Source: Membranipora membranacea (taxonomy: Eukaryota > Bryozoa > Gymnolaemata > Cheilostomatida > Membraniporidae). From it: a stretch of 64,000 bases of DNA. The stretch is taken from contig OU612074.1 in the NCBI GenBank assembly GCA_914767715.1, forward strand, positions 14,866,062 to 14,930,061, given 5' to 3'. Below, one piece after another: positions 21,601-32,654 of this stretch. Below the pieces are notes generated by a model. It was not told the DNA's origin and made no database searches. It was given only the letters and a program-made list of their open reading frames with translations. How positions within the stretch are numbered: the stretch's first letter is position 1; each line of letters begins with the position of its first letter. The translations under genes and the position numbers were made by a program.

Positions 21601-24600
21601 ATTTTTTGAAAGTCAATGTGTATGACATTTGAAGAGTACTCTAAGAGAGAATCATAATTAATTTTGATTCGAGCCTATGATCTGTTGTGAATTAATGATT
21701 GAAATTTCACATATTTTCACGGCTTCACAAAAAAAATGCGTTGTATGGCGTGACGTAAAAAGTCAATTTAGACTAGTCATATATCAAAGAAAATCAAATT
21801 TTACGATGAACGCAATCTCTAAGTATACATTCCACCTGATTTCTTGCAATTAATTTGACTGCACAATCTGCGTTGACAAAAAGAGCGTTTTCTGCCTCAT
21901 TTCCTCCCTAAAATGACACAGCGTCATCGAATCAAGTTTTGTTCAGCTATTAATTTTCAGTGGCTCGGCAGCTTTCCAACGGTATATGATATGTTGATAT
22001 TCGGATCGGTCTTTGACATTACCTTAATCCTTACATTTAATGAGGTGTTTTCAATTTTTTGTTGAACAAGAGAAATTCTCAAAAATTGATCTCAACTATG
22101 TCTAAGTTGGCATTCAGAGAGGGTTACCCCTCTAGAGTACAGGTACAGGGACCCATGGTACTCAAGCCGCACCCTATATCCTTGCCCGCAAGAATTCCGC
22201 TACTCTTTTTATCGAAAAGGCAGGGGGATCTTTTTACTGCATGTGGGATGTGCAAACATACAGTGGACCTCCGGTATTTTTAGTCTCATTACGCAAGGAC
22301 TTGGCTAGGATCAATGGCGCGCCAGTACCAAATTAGAAATGACTGCCAGCGCCGGGAATTGGACCTCACAGAACACAAGACCGCACACTTAACCATCAGA
22401 CCACTCCCGATCTCAACTAATGTGTCCTGCTGTTGAATAACAATGCATTTTATCGTTTTAGCCGACAGCTTTGTACCCACTGACCAGCAGGGAAATCCTG
22501 TCACAGGTTCACCTATAGACATTGCTGACGCGACCGCACAAGTTTTCAACAACGCTGACATTTCTGTGAGTCACTACGGTTCTTGAATCTTGATGTTTTC
22601 AAAATGATATATAGCATTAGGTCTAACAACCACTTTATGAGAAAAAATATGTCACCGGAATAATATTTTGTTTCACCTTCTTGTAAGAGATAAATCACGC
22701 TGACACTCCTTGAATTTTAAGCCAGACGCTGACAGGGTCTATTTTCCCACATATGTATGCTTCTATCATTGATTGCACACTACAAAATGAGGACTTTTAC
22801 CCTGATCAATGCCTTGATTTTCAAATTAGTCCATAACATTAACAAAATGAAAAAACACAAAGCGAACATAATCAATAGAATATTCAATATTCGCCCATGG
22901 GAGTCATTGGGTGGATTTGAAGGTAATGTTGGGGCCGTCAAGTAATCGTCAATGAGGAAAAAAAAAGTAAAATAATAATAACTTATGATTTCATATGTAA
23001 TATAATATATTAGAAATACCGCAGGAATAAATGCCACAAAACGTCAGGGGAATGGATAACAGACTCTCTGTTTTGTATTAGGTTAATTTGGCAATTGAGT
23101 TGTGTTAGATGAATGGTTCAAAAATTCTCCAGTAGGTTTGGGTCTTTGATACTTGACATTGGCAATATACAGGCTTGTAGGAATCATTATCTCCTCATTA
23201 GCTCTGCTTGCCATGCCTCTTTGCAGCAGGTATGAGGGTAGCTTGTATTGAAAAGCTTGGCAAGACAGGCAGCATTGTTGTGGAGTTGTATGTATGTTAG
23301 GTGTGCAGTAGCTTACCTAGTCTTTGCATTTACCATTGCTTACCTCATCTTACCTATAACTATTTTAAACAATCTATCTATAGTCACAGTCACGGTGATA
23401 GTTTGTGAAAGGTGAAATATGTAATGATGTAGTTAGTTAGTTAGACCAAGGAGAAACAGTAACGGGTAGCAGTAGCTAGACGAAGTTCAACATCTCCTTG
23501 ATTTAATTGACACCAGCCAACAAGGAGTGGTTACTTCAGTACCCTTGCTGGTCAGGGAACACCGTATTACATACTAAGATAATAATTAAAATATAAAGAA
23601 GTTAATTTGTGAATTAATGAAGTTGATGAGTTCAGTGAGAGTATGGTGGTGGATTCCTAGCCTGTCATGACAAGCTTTGTTCCACAACAAAACCTTCCAG
23701 GACAGGCTAGGGGGATACCCAACCTGCACAGTTGTAGGTTAATAGGTGAGGTGATATTTTTGTCATACATAGGTCAATGTTGTTAAACAGACTTATAAGC
23801 CTCTGTTAGCAGTGATAATGAAAATTACTCTTTCTTCAGATTGCCTGCTTTTGTGTTACCTGATTCTATGATCTGTTTTTATGTGACAACTGTAGACAAC
23901 TCTGTTGCGCCACAATAAGCTCCAATTAATCAATAACAAATTTGAGATCAATGAGTAAAAAAGAGAGCTATTTCTTTCTTTCTTAAAGTTTTATTTCACA
24001 CCGTATTATTTTATCACCACCACACCCTTAGATGGATTTCTTATGTATATGTATATGTATTTGAAGTATTTTCAGCCATTTCTTCTGTAATAGGAAAAAA
24101 CATTAAATTCTGTAAATTTGTTTGGGGCACTGGATATGGGTTTCTTTAAACATGAAACTAATTATTATTATTATATATTATTACATATATTATTTTTAAT
24201 ATATATTATATGTTTAAAGCTTCCAGATAACTGTGGTAATGTTTCTGATACATCCTGCCCGTTCTGGTCTGGAGGGTTGAAGGAGAATACAGTTAACGGC
24301 GTTCTGGACTTTCTCTCCGCTTCAGGATGTAAAGGTAAACAGCTGGATATCACAGCAGGCACAGAGCTTAGTCACATGACCATAGATTTCGGTGAGTAAT
24401 GTTATGAATGGATCTTGTTTTTGATACTGAGCAACAGCCTATATGAAAGAAATTTAAAATAATTATAATTGAAGTAAATACATGCTCTGTAAAAGGAAAA
24501 CTGTGCATCGCTTTCTAAAGAATATCAGAGTTACATTTTCATTCAAAGGTAGTAATATTCATATAAATATATAAAACACATTATTATGTAAATCACCTTC

Positions 24601-27600
24601 TTTTATGTCCTTTCACAGGTCCGGGAATAACTGCACAAAACGGCTACGTTTTAAGGATTAACACTCAGGGAAGCTGTTATCAAAAGTATGTTGAAGAGAA
24701 CTTTGCTGTCTATCCATCTTTACCTGATTGCTACCAAGACAATGATGGTAACCTGTATCACCAGCTCGATAGCCTGTATCACCAGCTCGATAGCCTGTAT
24801 CACCAGCTCGATAGTAAGGGTAGGGTGTGGGACGTAGCGTTCATACCCGAGCTGTGATAGGACGGTTCAAAGGCAGGACGCCATAACAGCTATAGTGAGA
24901 CATCAAATTTGAGTTTCAGACACCAACTTTGGTTGTGTTTGATGCGTTGGGTTATCGGAGTGAAATTAACTTGAAATTGAAGTTTGATTATCTCGGCCCA
25001 GTTTTTAGTTCCAACTTTCTACTCACAGGCTATTGGATTAAATTGTTTTTAGTTCACGTCAACAAACATATCAAATATTTAAAGATGCCTCCTCGCTCGG
25101 ACTACAACTTGATTATGATCTTGACTCTCTAGTTAATACTCATTTAAAGAATTGTGTAATGCAAATATACACTGATGATGAATATTTTATCCAGAACTAC
25201 CTCGAACGATGCCCCTCAGGTTGGCTCAGACACCCTAAATACCATACTGCCTTGGGAAAAGACTGCTTTTTGAGACATATGTGCATTTATATTCATAATA
25301 CTATTTTTCGATCCTATTTTTGCATTCAAGGCAACTTCATTATTTTTTAGCAGAGTATGTGTACCAGCAACCCTTTTCTCGCGACTTTTACAGTTAGTGA
25401 TAGTAATACGATCAATCAAATCAGGTTGTTGTTTTATCCTCCTTGCTCAGGAATTTTTATTGCCATATACATAAACACATGGGTTTAAACTTTGGTACTT
25501 TTTCTCAGGATCTTCATTGTATATTTTTTGATGTATATCTGCAAACTTGTTTTCATTGGCTGCAGATGGAGCCATCTTTAACCAGGAGCCTTGTCGGTGT
25601 CTGGTTGCTTCACTTTAATTACTTACTTATTTACTTATGGATTTTATTACTACCACTGACAGCATTATTAAAATAAAAAATGAGTCGCGAAATACAGTGT
25701 AATTGCTTGAACTTGAACTTGAACTTTGAATCAGCAAGAAAAAGCGAAGACACTTGGAATAAAAAATCAAATCTCTGTCTAAAAAAGTATTTCGTTTAAA
25801 ATAAGAGTGATATGACGCAGAAACAGTCTCTCCCCAGTGAGCTTCTATGTTTTACTGTACGGTATCTGCCAGATGGACATTTACTCAACAAATCATTGAT
25901 GAAATGATCCTCATCGTGAATATAGCGTAAGGCCAGTGTTCGTGAAACAGGGCTGTAGTTAGAAAGAACAGTAGGGGAGGCAAAATTTTGAGGCAAGTCC
26001 ATAGCATCAACAGTAAGTTTCTCCCTGAGCAATGTGAGGTATATAAAAAATAAATGGAAGTCCCAAATAAGTATGACATTGAGCATTCAATTATAGCATT
26101 TTGAGGCCACTCTGTTTAGTGATCTTAGGGAAGGCAGATCGCCCCTGCTTCCCCTAGACTAACGGGTCTGCTGAAACTAAAGCTGTTTGGCCTCATTTTG
26201 CTCTAAAATGCAAAGCCTCACTTCTTGTTCCTACAAGTGATGAAAATGGTATGTCTTTGTGCTGGTTCAGGTATGGTAATCTTGACTCTGTGATGAACTT
26301 TCGTAGTTTCTTGAGATTCATAGATGGGTTTGTCCCAGAAAGTAGATAAGTTGAGTCTTATAAAATGTTGGGCACAGGGGAGACAGCTAATACAATCAAA
26401 ATGACAACATAGGAAACTCTTCAGTATCATCAAAATTTCCGTTAATGCTGTAACATGCCTTATATCCTTTCATTTAATCGAACTCTTATTGGTAGTTTGA
26501 TGCGCAGCTTATGTCATGACTCCTGAGGAACAGCAGTTTTCATTTGTTACGATTATTTGATACAATATATAATTTTACGATGATATTGTGTACTATTTGT
26601 TTAACATGACAGTTAAAATTTTTTTAAGGCTCCCCCCTCAACCTCTTCCCCCCCCCCCACCTTCAGCATAACAGTCATATAAATACTCTAGACTTGAAAC
26701 TGTTGATTATTTGAAACAGACTATGTGTGCCCTGAGTGCTAAACACAAATCATTAAGTTGTATAACAGTTTATGTGACATTTATATGCATTGATTATCAG
26801 ACAAGTATGGTATTACCCAGCACATCATTTTACTAACTGATTTTACTAACTGATAAAACCAATTGTCAGACATCGATACCATATATGTAGGAAAGGGGAA
26901 TGACGCTTTGCCAGGGGTCTAGTTCAGTTTTGCAAAGGTTAAAACTGAGCACAGTAGTAAACAGATAGTGAAGAGGGTTGCTTTCCACACAATGTAGGTA
27001 CCAGCGCTGCTAAGTCGAAGCAAACGCAATGATGCAATATGTTTCAACCCAAAGCGTAGTGACTTCTTACATTTGTTGTTTGCTACTCCATCACAGTGCT
27101 GATGTCCCTACGTGCTTAAGATTTGCATTAAATAATAAGTAAGTAATCTTGTTGAAATAATAATAAGTAATCTTGTTAAAAATATTTGTTGTGTTAGTTT
27201 TTCATGGTGCGTTCGCTTACGGTAAGTTAATTTTTCATATGCTGAACCTGGTGACATAATTCTTTCAACAACATTGGCTTGACTTGAAAATTTGCGGTAA
27301 AGTAATTTCAAAATTAAGAATGGTGATTTTATCTCATATAGCCCTCGGCAGTAGCAAGGTAGAATTTCATAACAGCACCAACGATAATGGACACATCACA
27401 CTATGGTATTCAATAACAGAGACACCTGAGATCCCCAAGGAATATACCAAGTATACCTGGGCCTTCCCTGGTGGCTTCAAGGATGTCAATCCTGGGCAGA
27501 AAGTGTCCAATGATGACTTCACTATACAAACTTTTGTACCAGTAAGTATAATTTAATATCCAGTTAGCCGGAAAAAAATGTAAGCGCAGTGTTAGAAGAT

Positions 27601-27951
27601 GGATTGGCCATAAATTCCACCAATGAACACCTACTTCAAACGTTACTTTGTGGCAACGGCTGCATTAGCTTTTCCAGGCGTAGCTCAGCAAAACCTTCAT
27701 TTACCGGTCCTGTTCAACAGCTGCCATCTAGACAAATGATTTAGCTTTTCTATTTCTAACTTTCTGCATGATTCAACCCAACAGTTGAATAACTCTGCCA
27801 TATTGTAGCATGTGCTAAAGAAATATTGCCGCTGGGAAAGCCGTTTAGGCACTTTTTATTTTTTTAGATCAAACCTTATGCAGGTGTAATCTGGTTTTTC
27901 ATTACAATTAATGACCGAGAGCCCAATGGTGAAGTAACACTGAGACAGTAA
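18604..27951 (+). CDS. Unidentified type II membrane protein with furin-like site and Cys-rich module (8 exons)
   Basis: Eight exons with compatible phases: 18604-18789, 20036-20165, 21062-21202, 22462-22565, 24220-24391, 24619-24813, 27342-27541 and 27868-27951 (TAA). They give about 403 aa. Residues 1-21 are basic and about 22-40 hydrophobic, so the protein is a type II membrane protein or uncleaved signal anchor. RRAKR ends at residue 97, a furin-like site that could release the ectodomain. A six-cysteine module (about 107-152, ending CC) follows. A longer region with further Cys pairs comes next, then three LYHQLDS heptads near the end of exon 6, and a beta-rich C-terminus. I recognise no family. 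An upstream donor in exon 6 (after 24747) is also in phase and would skip the heptads. AATAAA lies about 200 bp past the stop. I am fairly confident of the exon chain, not of the function. Confidence 0.7.
19712..19800 (+). repeat. tRNA-like SINE head in intron 1
   Basis: ATGGCTGAATTGTTAGCGC (box A-like) and GAGGTTCAAGTCCCGG (box B-like) with a long spacer, as in tRNAs with a large variable arm. The intron also contains a short duplicated motif after it (ATTGGAGTGGA twice). Confidence 0.5.
20305..20400 (+). repeat. Short interspersed repeat, copy 1 (copy 2 at 28305-28390)
   Basis: Both copies share TTCCCTA(C/T)(T/C)ACCAGT(G/A)A(C/T)AGGTT and a downstream TTCTATTGA-like stretch in the same order and orientation. 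The family is unidentified. Confidence 0.45.
20538..20766 (+). mobile_element. U2-snRNA-headed SINE-like element, full-length copy
   Basis: 229 bp in intron 2, flanked by a perfect 15-bp direct repeat (AAGTATACAGATAAC at 20523-20537 and 20767-20781). The first 32 or so bases (TTCGCTTCTCGGCC.ATTGGCTAA) match the 5' end of U2 snRNA. Later bases include GTCCTCTAT, as in U2, but the branch-point-pairing GUAGUA and the rest of U2 are absent. A second, 5'-truncated copy lies at 32442-32654 on the other strand. The long target duplication indicates LINE-driven insertion of an RNA. It is a SINE or a variant snRNA retrocopy, not a U2 gene. Confidence 0.75.
22340..22420 (-). repeat. tRNA-like SINE head in intron 3
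   Basis: Read on the minus strand: TGGTCTGATGGTTAAGTG (box A-like), then GAGGTCCAATTCCCGG (box B-like). It is in antisense orientation to the host gene. No paired acceptor arm. Confidence 0.5.
23655..23711. repeat. Short perfect-stem inverted repeat in intron 4
   Basis: CCTAGCCTGTC (left) and GACAGGCTAGG (right) form an 11-bp perfect stem around about 34 bases. The core resembles the terminal repeats of the MITE at 34770-35300. It may be a tiny relative or solo ends. Confidence 0.5.
24749..24813 (+). repeat. Coding 21-bp minisatellite (three heptads) at the end of exon 6
   Basis: A 21-bp unit (CTGTATCACCAGCTCGATAG plus C) is repeated three times without change. It reads in frame as LYHQLDS three times. 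Two donors flank it: GTAACC before the repeats and GTAAGG after them. Both leave a 1-base phase, so either splice keeps the frame. Confidence 0.75.
25198..25440 (+). repeat. Unclassified interspersed repeat, copy 1 (others at 25800-25925 and 41700-41905)
   Basis: The stretch containing GGGAAAAGACTG and, later, GTTAGTGATAGTAATACGATC recurs on the minus strand at 41700-41905 with about 75-80% identity by eye. A third, more diverged copy on the minus strand at 25800-25925 shares the translated pattern C-P-S-G...L-G-(K/R)-D-C-F. It could be a decayed transposase or an exon-derived repeat. Confidence 0.5.
25948..26170 (+). mobile_element. hAT-like MITE, copy 3
   Basis: Begins CAGGGCTGTAGTT, followed by GTAGGGGAGGCAAAATTTTGAGGC, and ends around CCCCTAGACTAACGGGTCTG. 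Same orientation as the copy at 12598. Non-coding. Confidence 0.6.
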
Positions 27952-30684
27952 TACACTGCAACCCTAGGTGATCCCAATAGTGATCGAGTAGCTACTTGGA
28001 GCGGCCAAGATGTCAATACTGAATATATCTAAATCGAGCGTAATATCATATAATGTTTATGCTCTTTTTCCCCTCCGAGGGGCCGTCGGACGGGCAGGGG
28101 GGGGGGGCAAAGTCTGGGGGGCTCAGACTATGCTCTATGTGTTGAGTAAATAAATTATGAATTCACACAGTGTTCTTTGTTATTCTACTCTACTCTGATA
28201 TATCTAAGGGTCATATCAGCTGTTGTCGGCTGTTGAAGATTAACAGCGGGATGATGTCGTTTTTGCCATCTGCAGAACTCCGATTGTATCACTCATAAGT
28301 TTTGTTCCGACAATGCTGACAGCTTAGCGAACCTTCCCTATCACCAGTAATAGGTTCTTTTTAAGCGTTTCTATTGAAATCATAATATAAGCAAACTGAC
28401 ATGATGCCATTACTCCCTGACGACCAGCAGTTCTCTCTTTAAATGGGATAAGGACGTTTTCTGGGTTTAGCTTCAATAGAAAGTCTGGCAGCTAGTTCTA
28501 CAGCAGATATGCAATATTTTAACACCGACAAAAACCATAGCACTTCTTGGTAAAAGTTATGTGATGTGTTGGAATCTGCATCTGCGCAGTGCCCTACCAG
28601 TTCTGTCTATTTAAGATAACAGCATTGAAAAGGTTAGTGAATTGTACCATGTTCCCCACAAACTGATGAGAAGAAATCAGTAATTAAAAGTTTTTTGAAG
28701 TGGAAGCTTATTGCGCTGTGTGAAAGATTATCAATGTCACCGCTCATTATGACTATAATCATTTATTCAGTAGTTTATAAGGTGCGCAAGGTATTTAAAC
28801 TATATCACATGTAATAGAAAACCTGTGTTTAATCCAACATTGATGAATAATACTGACAAATCGGGTTTGTAAAAATAAATTCTACCGCTTGGCTCTCTAA
28901 AAAATAATGGTGAATAGGCCCGTTTTACATTATTGTTTAACATGAGAAAAAACCGATGAATGTCTTCCAGCTTTTTGGTCTGCGAACATGTATGACGCGA
29001 GCTTGTTCAGCTCCAATAATGTTTATATTATGCAATGATGGAATATTGGTATTCATGATGTGATATCACAGTGAGGGATGCTCACCCTAGTCTAGTACAT
29101 ATTGAGGCTTTGCAAGGGAGTATATTGTATCTAAACTTCAGAGTCATTTGCGTAAGTCCCAATACTTTCTGTTCAATCAGCTGATTCGAGCTCCACGGCA
29201 TAGTGATTGTACAGTATGGTCCGGTTGCAGTCTCAATAAGGTGGGAACAAGACAATTTCGACAGTGATCTAGAATTCTCAGTAGTTAGTATGAGTAAAAG
29301 TTAAGCTGATTGGTGCCACATTGCTCTTATGATTATCAAGATTGGTTGTCCACACTCTGGTGTGGTGATGCAGTTTCAACATTCTGGTTGATATTATCAT
29401 AGCCTCCGTAACTTCTCTCAGCGTTGCCTGCTGCAAAAAACAATATCAGTAAGCTCACAAACAAGGGGAAACTCACAACAGCAACGTATATACACACAAC
29501 CCTTCATTAACAATAATAATACTGATTGTTCGCTCTAAGAACAATATTTAATGGGTTCTGGTGTTTTAATTTTCTGTCTCATGTGCCACTGACAAATCTG
29601 GCGCCGGCCCAGAAAGACAATACATTCTCTAATATTGTTGGAGTCCTTTCATTGTAGGAGTTATCCTACTCTTGAGAAAAAGGACACAACTCCATATAAT
29701 ATTTCATGTGTGACATTAGGTATTTAGTCAATATAGTCTGAAGGTCACCAAACATACCTGTAATGCTGAGGACTTCACCACGTAAATCCCCACCTCTGTT
29801 CACATATATTTTGTATAATATGAAGCAGATAACGGGCTTCAGTAACAAGTGTAGGATTACCATCCTAAAAGGTGTAAAACGGAGAAAATGAAATATATGT
29901 CATGTAGGGAATTTATTCTAACAGTTTGAAATTGAAAACATCACAACATACATTTGGATGGGTCAAGTGAGAAAGTCAGAATGTGAGTAAATGATTAGTA
30001 TTCTAATTCAGGTTGCATGAGAAAAGGGCGTAAAACAAACAAAATAAAATGTCTGTAAGCTTTAATGTCTGTTGCTCTCACATAGGAATCTAATTTTTTC
30101 AGATTCAGTTAATTAAATGACCACTAATCTGTTTTCCAATAAAGTTAATGTTCCAGAATTGGGTAAAGTATAGTTTAAGCGCTCAAACGGTGGTTGGATG
30201 CTGGTAGAGGCATTTCATAATCAATCCGCTTTCCCAACTAGTTAAAGTGCACAGGTCTTTTGCTGTTTCTCAAATTGCACCCATGTCTGAGATCTTGGAA
30301 GCAAGCCAATATAGTCAATACATAAACACACAAGACAAATACGCTGGAAGGTCTTTTCACGTTTTGAATCAATACCAGATAACTCTCAAGCGGGCTACTA
30401 CTGCTAATTGACTATTTGCTGTTGAGATAATCTGTTTTCAGACAAGTGTTAAATCAACTGTATCTCTGTCAACCTAACTGATAAGAAATACAAGCATTTG
30501 TAGGCAAATATGACTTATTGTCAAACAAGATGTATGCAAATGTCTAGTTTGTGAACGTGATATACCCTTTAGGTAGTCTGAGCCCCCAGACCCTTGCCCA
30601 CCATCAGACAGCCCCCCCCCCCCCCGGGGCAATAGCCTTTAGGATGAAATATGAACTAGAGTCTAGTTGAGCTAGTTTTTTATG

Positions 30685-30900
30685 TTAGCTAGCACTAAGT
30701 TTAGCTAGCACTAAGTTTAGCTAGCACTAAGTTAAGCTAGCGCTAGGTTTAGCGAGAAAAAAGCTTAGCTAGAAATAAGCTTAGTTAGCACTAGGTTCAG
30801 CCAGCACCAAGTTAAGCTAGCTCTAAGTTTGGCTAGAGCTATGTTTAGCTTAGCTGGCGCTAAGTTTAGCTAGCACTAATTTTAGTTAGCTCAGCTAGTA
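30685..30900 (+). repeat. 16-bp minisatellite
   Basis: Unit TTTAGCTAGCACTAAG with a strict 16-bp period in the first three copies (AGCACTA at 30691, 30707 and 30723). It then degrades through about ten further copies. The GCTAGC core is palindromic. Confidence 0.85.
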
Positions 30901-32441
30901 GCTTATATGATGTGATAAGTGTGCGTTATTGTCAGCCAGCAATTTTTCGAGCATGTGCGATAATGCTAACTTTTTTCTACTGTGAATACCTTGCGGAAAC
31001 AGAAGAGGTACCAAAATAATAAACTAGACCGTTGAAATCCACAGAAGACCTGAGTTGACCTTGACGTGACCTGACATTGACCTGAATTATTTTAATTGTT
31101 CCTCCTTACCCCAGACTGAACCTATAAGTATTCTTGATTCTGGGTGCGATTCTTATATCATCTCTCTCGATTGCATCATCAGCCAGTGGTTGGAAGAGGC
31201 CGAGAAGGATTATGTCATTGAGAATGGTGAATACATTTATCACCAGATACTGTAATAATAATAACAAAATTGACAAGATTCAGGCCATCCTTTTGAATAT
31301 AGTACAATCTAAAATTGGAGTATTAATGTCAAAATTTAGGTTTAATTTTGAACATAGTACCATCCCACAATTCAGTATTAACTACAAGATTTAGGATAAC
31401 CTTTTGCATATGGAAGCTTCAGCAATGGAACCTGCAAGTTTTAGGCCAACTTTGTTGATATAATACTATTCGACAATGCAACATTATTAACAAGATTTAG
31501 GCCAAACTATTTATTATAATACTATACCACAATGCAACAAGATGGAGAGGCAAATAACATTATATCTAATTGTAGGTAGTTTAGGTTCTCAACCTCTTCC
31601 AGGGTTGCTGGTAGTGGCATTCCATGGGCTGATTGGCTGGTTAGTGGCATGTGGTTAATAATGGAATGCCACTACTGGCATGCCGCATAGATTTAGCTCT
31701 TACAATAAACAGCAGTAGAGGTGATGTTAAAGAAAAAATTTCCCATTATTTCTATCGGTTTTTGTTGTCACTTTCGGTTGACTATTCGAGTTAGGGGCTA
31801 TTCCACAGTGATCTCTCATCATACTTTAATCGCAGCAGTGATTGAGGGACATTAGAACTAGAACACATCATCATGCTAGCTATAGCACATATTACTCAAC
31901 ACTAGATAAAATTTAAATGCTTCTCATTGTCTTGGCCCTAGGAATGATATCACAACTGCAGATAAAATTAACAATCAAACATGATTACTCTTGTGATCAA
32001 TGGCTCAATGGCGCAACTGATAAGATTTGTTGACAGAGTCTTTAACAAGGTCTTGATTCCCTATCTAATATCAAGCAATCTACAAGGATAGTTACCATTC
32101 ATAAACCTGTTTGTTTTGATCTGCGTAATCTGCATGATACGGCATTCGCTGACTAGTAGATGTACTTTGTTGGCAGACAGGTTGAAACAGTATTCTTATC
32201 CTCAAAATTATCCGCCAATAGAGACATGCTAGGGTTTGTGTCTGGAATTCGGTCCCAAATATAGCGTATAGAATTTTGATGTATGCCTCTGATTTTTCTT
32301 CACCAGTAGGGATGATTTTCAGTATATCAGTGTTAGCCTAATTGTTGCTGTGAGCCCACCTAATTGGTTGTGAGACATTTCTTGGAAAATTTAGGTTTTT
32401 AAGAGCTCAAATAAATGATTATTGCATTTCATCATGTTTTG

Positions 32442-32654
32442 CTGTTTAGTAAGAAACAGAAGATTGGGCTGCCCCTAAAGAGGGATGCAGGGTGCCCTAA
32501 ATCCTGGTACTGAGAATGTGATACATCCTAGGAGACTAGAATGCATCCTAGAGGTGAGGCCATAGAAGACCTCCTAATCATGAATGTGCAGCAAGCTGCC
32601 AAAACTGAACTGACACTAATCAGCCATTGGCAGTGACACTTTGATCTTAGCCAG
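32442..32654 (-). mobile_element. U2-snRNA-headed SINE-like element, 5'-truncated copy
   Basis: Reverse complement of the family at 20538-20766, about 85-90% identical by eye along its length. It starts inside the U2 part at GGCTAAGATCAA, which matches canonical U2 more closely than the other copy. TGTTTTG flanks it on both sides (32435-32441 and 32655-32661), a likely short target duplication. 5' truncation is typical of LINE-mediated insertion. Confidence 0.7.

Noticed and set aside
31134-31394. 86-codon plus-strand frame
   Set aside because: Does not continue by splicing and has no motif.
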